Positions 60,370 through 64,000 of a DNA stretch of 64,000 nt are shown here, one piece after another. Source of the stretch: Rhizoctonia solani (lineage: Eukaryota; Basidiomycota; Agaricomycetes; Cantharellales; Ceratobasidiaceae); the NCBI RefSeq assembly GCF_016906535.1, contig NC_057384.1:434001-498000 (forward strand). Direction: 5' to 3'. The translations under genes were made by a program, and so were the position numbers. How positions within the stretch are numbered: the first letter of the stretch is position 1; every line of letters begins with the position of its first letter. The notes beneath the pieces are model-generated. The model was not told where the DNA came from, searched no databases, and saw only the letters and a program-made list of their open reading frames with translations.

Positions 60370-62581
60370 TCAGTCCCCGTCCCAAATGTATCCCACAAAC
60401 AAATTCGGCAACCATCTGAGCTCTCCGGCTTCCCCAAGTCCTAGATCCCGTACGACAGCACCATCCTCTTCCGCACATTCTATCATTTCCTGGACCATCA
60501 CTAAGCTTACACCGGCACTTTCATTCCGAATTTCTCCCCCTGTACTTTGAATCCCCGCACCCCTAGACTGAGATCCCGGGGCGCCTTCATTTTCAGCTAC
60601 CGCAATCTGGAAAGTAGTTTTGCCGACCGGAAAACATTCCTTGAGAAGTAAATCCATACGTCTGGCAAACGCTTCTCGCGTATAGTCGGGTGTATGCAGT
60701 ACGCGCAGGCCTGATCGAAGAGTACGCATATGAATTGGTGGCGTGGTGTAGGTGGGGAGGAGGGGCACCACTGATAGCAATGTGGAAGGAGGGAGAAGAA
60801 CTGACAAACCTAGAGCGTTAGTACATACAACCAAGGAAAGAGCTATTACTCGCCCACGCCTCTCGCCCGATTCCATGCACCCCACACTTCGTCCAGACCC
60901 ACGATCCCCCTTGAGTCTTTCAAAATTCCGGATCCCCTTCTATCGGACTCCCGTGCCTTGCCTCCTTTTCCGCCGTATCCACCTAATAGCAGTCCGCCAA
61001 GCTCTTTTGCTAACTCCAAGTGATAAGCCTTCTCATCTGCGACCATATCTTGGGTAACCGCGTCGGTTGGCAAACCAAGTCGTGCAAGCGAGCTGCGGAT
61101 AAAAGTAGTTTCGGAATCGGACGGAGCCGAATCACTACCGGACAACAGGCCTGACTCGTCTCCCCTTCGACGGTCTGCTTCTTCTTGTTGGGTAAGCTTT
61201 TGGTTCAAGAGTTTGGCATAATCAGCCTAGGTAAAAATGTATAGTATTCAGTCAGCTGGTTAAACTTAGTGCGTAAATCAACTTGCCATCTCTTTAGCCT
61301 TGGACATCAAAGCTTCGAGATCTTTCAATGCATCTTCCATATCATCATGCGTAGCCTGAGCATTAATTTCAACGGATTGTAAAATGCCATCTGGCCACCT
61401 CGATAACATCAATAGAGTGTCTCGCACTAAGCGAATCAAACACTTACGAATACCCCTAGCCTGCGGTGCAACTTTATTTGTTGGCTACGCGCCTGTAAGT
61501 TGAATTAACCTCGCCAACACAACTTGGTACTCACCACCCGAGCCCAAGCTTTGGCCAACAACGTCCGTTTCAAAGCCGCATACCACACTTTATCTCCACC
61601 CTTTCTAAAACTGATCTTGATCATATCGCGGGCGTTGGGATCAGGAGTCGTAGGCGTTTTGGAAGGCGTAGTTACGGGTGTCGCAGAAAGTGACCTTGAT
61701 GGACTAGCTGGTGACGAGCTTGTTCCCATCGTGGGCTTTGGCGATCGTAGAGTCACATTTCCGAGAGGGGTCGAACAAATCTCGCAGTGAGTCATGGAGG
61801 GATGGTTAAAAAACGTGCATGCTGGACAAGCAATCTCGCCGTTCGGGGCAACGGGCGAAGTAGGCGCCGATACAGCAGCACTCGAGGGCAGAGAACTCGA
61901 TGTAGGGATTTCGAGTGCAGGCCGAACGGTCTTGTTACTTCTAACGGACCGGAATTGTTGCGGCATAGGAATGTCATCATTCTTGGGAACACCGCATAAC
62001 ACGCACACAGGAGCAGAAGAGTCGCTCGCACTCGGAGGGTTGTTGTAGCTGCATATTGGACATAGCCATCCTTCCTTTCCGCCCCCCTCCAACTCGAGTT
62101 CCTCGTCCTCGCCGTTGATTGAAGTTACAACAACTTCGGGGTTCGAGCTGTCTTTGTCCTCGTGTGAAGACAGATACAATATCACCTTGGCTGACGACTT
62201 GAGGAACCCTGCATACACATCCGTCTGTTTTATCCGGGATAGATTACATGAGGTAGAGAATTTGCGGGGGTTGAGGTTGTCGATATAGATCAATCGGTGC
62301 GATGTAACATGGATAGTGCCGTTTTGGTGATCAGGGGCTTTCTCCTTGCTGTATACGCATGTACATGTTGATAGATAAAGATGCCGTGTGGAAGTATATG
62401 TGAATAAACATGTGCAGGTATGGCGTGCAGTGTGAGAATGGTGCTAAAATAGACTTAATTAGTGGGAAACATACCCATCGTAGAGCCCAACTGCACCCTG
62501 ACTAGCCACCAACCCTTCGTCCTCGTAAAGCAGTGCTGAGATAGGGATCGTACCATCCACACGACGAAAATGGCGGTTCAT
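60370..62581 (-). CDS. VPS36: ESCRT-II subunit VPS36
   Basis: Endosomal sorting subunit that binds ubiquitin and phosphoinositides and sorts cargo into multivesicular bodies. Exons (minus): 62581-62475, 62348-61535, 61460-61287, 61226 to about 60852, and about 60812-60370. The N-terminal GLUE/PH-like domain (GLVASQGAVGLYDG, HVTSHRLIYIDN, GFLKSSAKVILYL) is interrupted by two NZF zinc fingers, as in yeast: LCPICSYNN...CVLCGVP and IACPACTFFNHPSMTHCEIC. The C-terminal EAP30 winged-helix part reads MEDALKDLEALMSKAKEM, FIRSSLARLGLPTDAVTQDM, LDEVWGAWNRARG, LLPPSTLLSVVPLLPTYTTP, GLRVLHTPDYTREAFARRMD and LRWLPNLFVGYIWDGD, with TGA at 60370-60372. The intron after KAKEM uses a GC donor (GCAAGT). The join of the last two exons needs either another GC donor or a one-base shift. 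Family call is firm. Confidence 0.92.
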
Positions 62582-62900
62582 GGACCAATGTAAGCCTGGG
62601 GAGAATTACAAATGTAACAACTCTTGTCGAGTTCTCCCCCAACCTTGGTATGTCTTGGTACGCCTTCAGTGGAAGTCAGAGGATGACGGACGGGAGATTA
62701 CCAAGGTCATTGCATGACGTAATGAGAAGACCAAATAGGCGATACTCGGTCAAACGCCCCAGCCGTTCACGGATCATAAGGTTTACAGTCAACTATTTCT
62801 AGATATTTCGGTAATTCTACACAATGAAATACAAAAACGGGAATATTCGGGTAGGCTGTCACTTCATTCCAGCCAAGTAGAACCGCCAAGGACTTCTCTC
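62582..62900. other. Intergenic
   Basis: Short spacer that holds the VPS36 upstream region and the 3' UTR of carbonic anhydrase. No gene. Confidence 0.5.
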
Positions 62901-63755
62901 TTAGTAGGCTGGCGGGTTGGCAGTGACCTTGAGGTCCTTGATAGTGCCAGTCTCAATCATGTAAACCCAGCCGTGGACATAGACTAAGGGCCGAGTGAGA
63001 AAACACGTTACTAGCACGCATTACGGACGACGCACCTTGCTTGCCAGATGCCCAGGCACGCTGGACTACATCGGTATCCACAACATTGTCAACTTGTTTG
63101 CGCACGTTGGCCTCGACAAGGGTCGAAAGTTCGGTCGAGGTATCATGCGAGTCCGTCTTTCCGGATGCAAGGGATGCTGCAAGCTGCGTAAGAGGGTTCA
63201 ACCAGCGCGCCAGAGGCGTTGTTGCAGGGGAGGCTGCCCCGCTGATGTTCTGCGCAGCGGCGTGGCAAGCAGCTGCTCCACCACATTGCGTGTGACCCTA
63301 GAGAGAAGTTAGTACTGATGAACGGGCTGAAACCAAGCGCATCCAAGCTTACAGCAATAACAACTGCGAGAATAGTTGAAATTAGTGAGATGGTGACAAT
63401 GATGCGATAAGGCGTACTCACTGTGTTCGACGCCCAAGTTCTCTACTGCATAGGTGAGAACAGCAAGGGCCGAATCATCTTCGGGGTGGAATTGGCTGTT
63501 TCAGTGTTAAAAATGAGCTGAAAGTGCGTGGAGAGAGGAAACTTACTTGGCAATGTTGCGGTGTACAAATATCTCGCCAGGCTTGCAGCCCAAGACAGTG
63601 CTCTCCGGAACTCGGGAGTCAGCACAGCCAATCCAGAGGACCTTGGGGCTCTGGCCCTTTGCAGCATCTGCAAAAAATGTGGGATATTGTTCACGGACTT
63701 CTGCAGCCCATTTGGCGTTGCCAGCAATGAGAGGAGCAAGGGCGACGTCAGACAT
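62901..63755 (-). CDS. Beta-class carbonic anhydrase
   Basis: Zinc enzyme interconverting CO2 and bicarbonate. Exons (minus): 63755-63547, 63495-63422, 63363-63353, 63297-63036, 62983-62901; total 639 nt, 212 residues, in phase throughout. Zinc ligands and the catalytic dyad are visible: VLWIGCADSRVPES (Cys and Asp-Arg), FVHRNIA, and GHTQCGGAAACHAA (His and Cys). The C-terminus VYVHGWVYMIETGTIKDLKV is typical of the family. The exon 63363-63353 is only 11 nt and encodes VIVIA-side residues linking VENLGVEH to GHTQCGG. The open frame extends upstream of ATG 63755, but the first codon there is TTG, so 63755 is the first real start. A TATA-like GATATAAAAAC lies near 63,920. No presequence is seen, so a cytosolic enzyme is likely. 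Confidence 0.93.
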
Positions 63756-64000
63756 TTGCTCTGGAGGATTGTAAAACGGAAGGCCGAAGGGATGTGGGGA
63801 AGTATGGGGGAATGATACGCCAGTAGATGTAGTTTGGATCGATGACCGAGGGTTCAAGGTAGAGTCGCGGAAAGCAGGTGGGTGCCGGGGTGCAGCGGCG
63901 GGTGAGAAAAGGCCCTGGTTTTTATATCGGGATTCTTCGGAAGACCTGTTCTGTTTTTGCTCCGAACTCGCGCTTGGACGTGGGAGTATAAATGGAAAGT
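63756..64000. promoter_or_regulatory. Putative carbonic anhydrase promoter
   Basis: On the minus strand, GATATAAAAACC at about 63,927-63,914 has the form and position of a TATA box, 160 bp before the ATG at 63755. A second TATAAATGG lies on the plus strand at 63,986 and could serve a gene outside the window. Confidence 0.4.

Noticed and set aside
1..64000. CRISPR arrays, rRNA genes, insertion sequences, LTR elements
   Set aside because: No spaced short repeats, rRNA signatures, transposase, or reverse transcriptase/integrase motifs were seen. The direct repeats present are gene-internal tandem duplications.

Overview
The window is nuclear DNA of a filamentous basidiomycete. Protein-coding genes are split by many short GT-AG introns (mostly 45-70 nt), lie on both strands without operons, and include fungus-specific families: a velvet factor, a QDE-1-type RNA polymerase, clan P450s, a BBE-like flavoenzyme and the secreted basidiomycete 'glycopeptide' family. 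The protein styles fit an Agaricomycete, and a Rhizoctonia-like species is my best guess, but this is inference from memory of the families, not a search.

Layout. 1-2740 (+): 3' part of a GH35 beta-galactosidase. 3364-7106 (-): velvet-domain regulator, followed after an in-frame TAG by a long Q/P-rich and [FY][DE]xR-repeat coding-like tract. 8.9-23.4 kb: AidB-like acyl-CoA dehydrogenase (-), SFT2 transport protein (+), methylmalonate-semialdehyde dehydrogenase (+), 5' half of aconitase (+), a P450 (+) and an Ssz1-type Hsp70 (+). All six keep good splice sites and family motifs but carry several single-base frameshifts each. 23.8-25.9 kb (+): S/T-rich single-pass membrane protein. 26.5-31.0 kb (+): RNA-dependent RNA polymerase with a DYDGD active site and a 280-bp tandem repeat. 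31.2-44.7 kb: three related P450 genes (-) with a BBE-like FAD oxidase (+) between them. 45.5-57.2 kb (+): histone-fold TAF, long-chain acyl-CoA ligase, FYVE-finger plus protein kinase, an unrecognised small gene, and HAL2-type bisphosphate nucleotidase. 57.8-58.4 kb (+): dead 'glycopeptide' gene. 60.4-62.6 kb (-): ESCRT-II subunit VPS36. 62.9-63.8 kb (-): beta-carbonic anhydrase.

How they relate. Most genes are independent housekeeping or regulatory genes. The four P450s plus the BBE-like oxidase could be an oxidative tailoring set, but no polyketide, peptide or terpene core enzyme is present, so I do not call a metabolic cluster. The clearest large-scale pattern is that genes at both ends are intact over kilobases, whereas almost every gene between about 8.9 and 44.7 kb is broken by 1-nt indels. 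Two tandem repeats in that interval have copies differing almost only by single-base or short indels. This suggests either a pseudogene-rich island or a poorly polished assembly segment; the sequence alone cannot decide.
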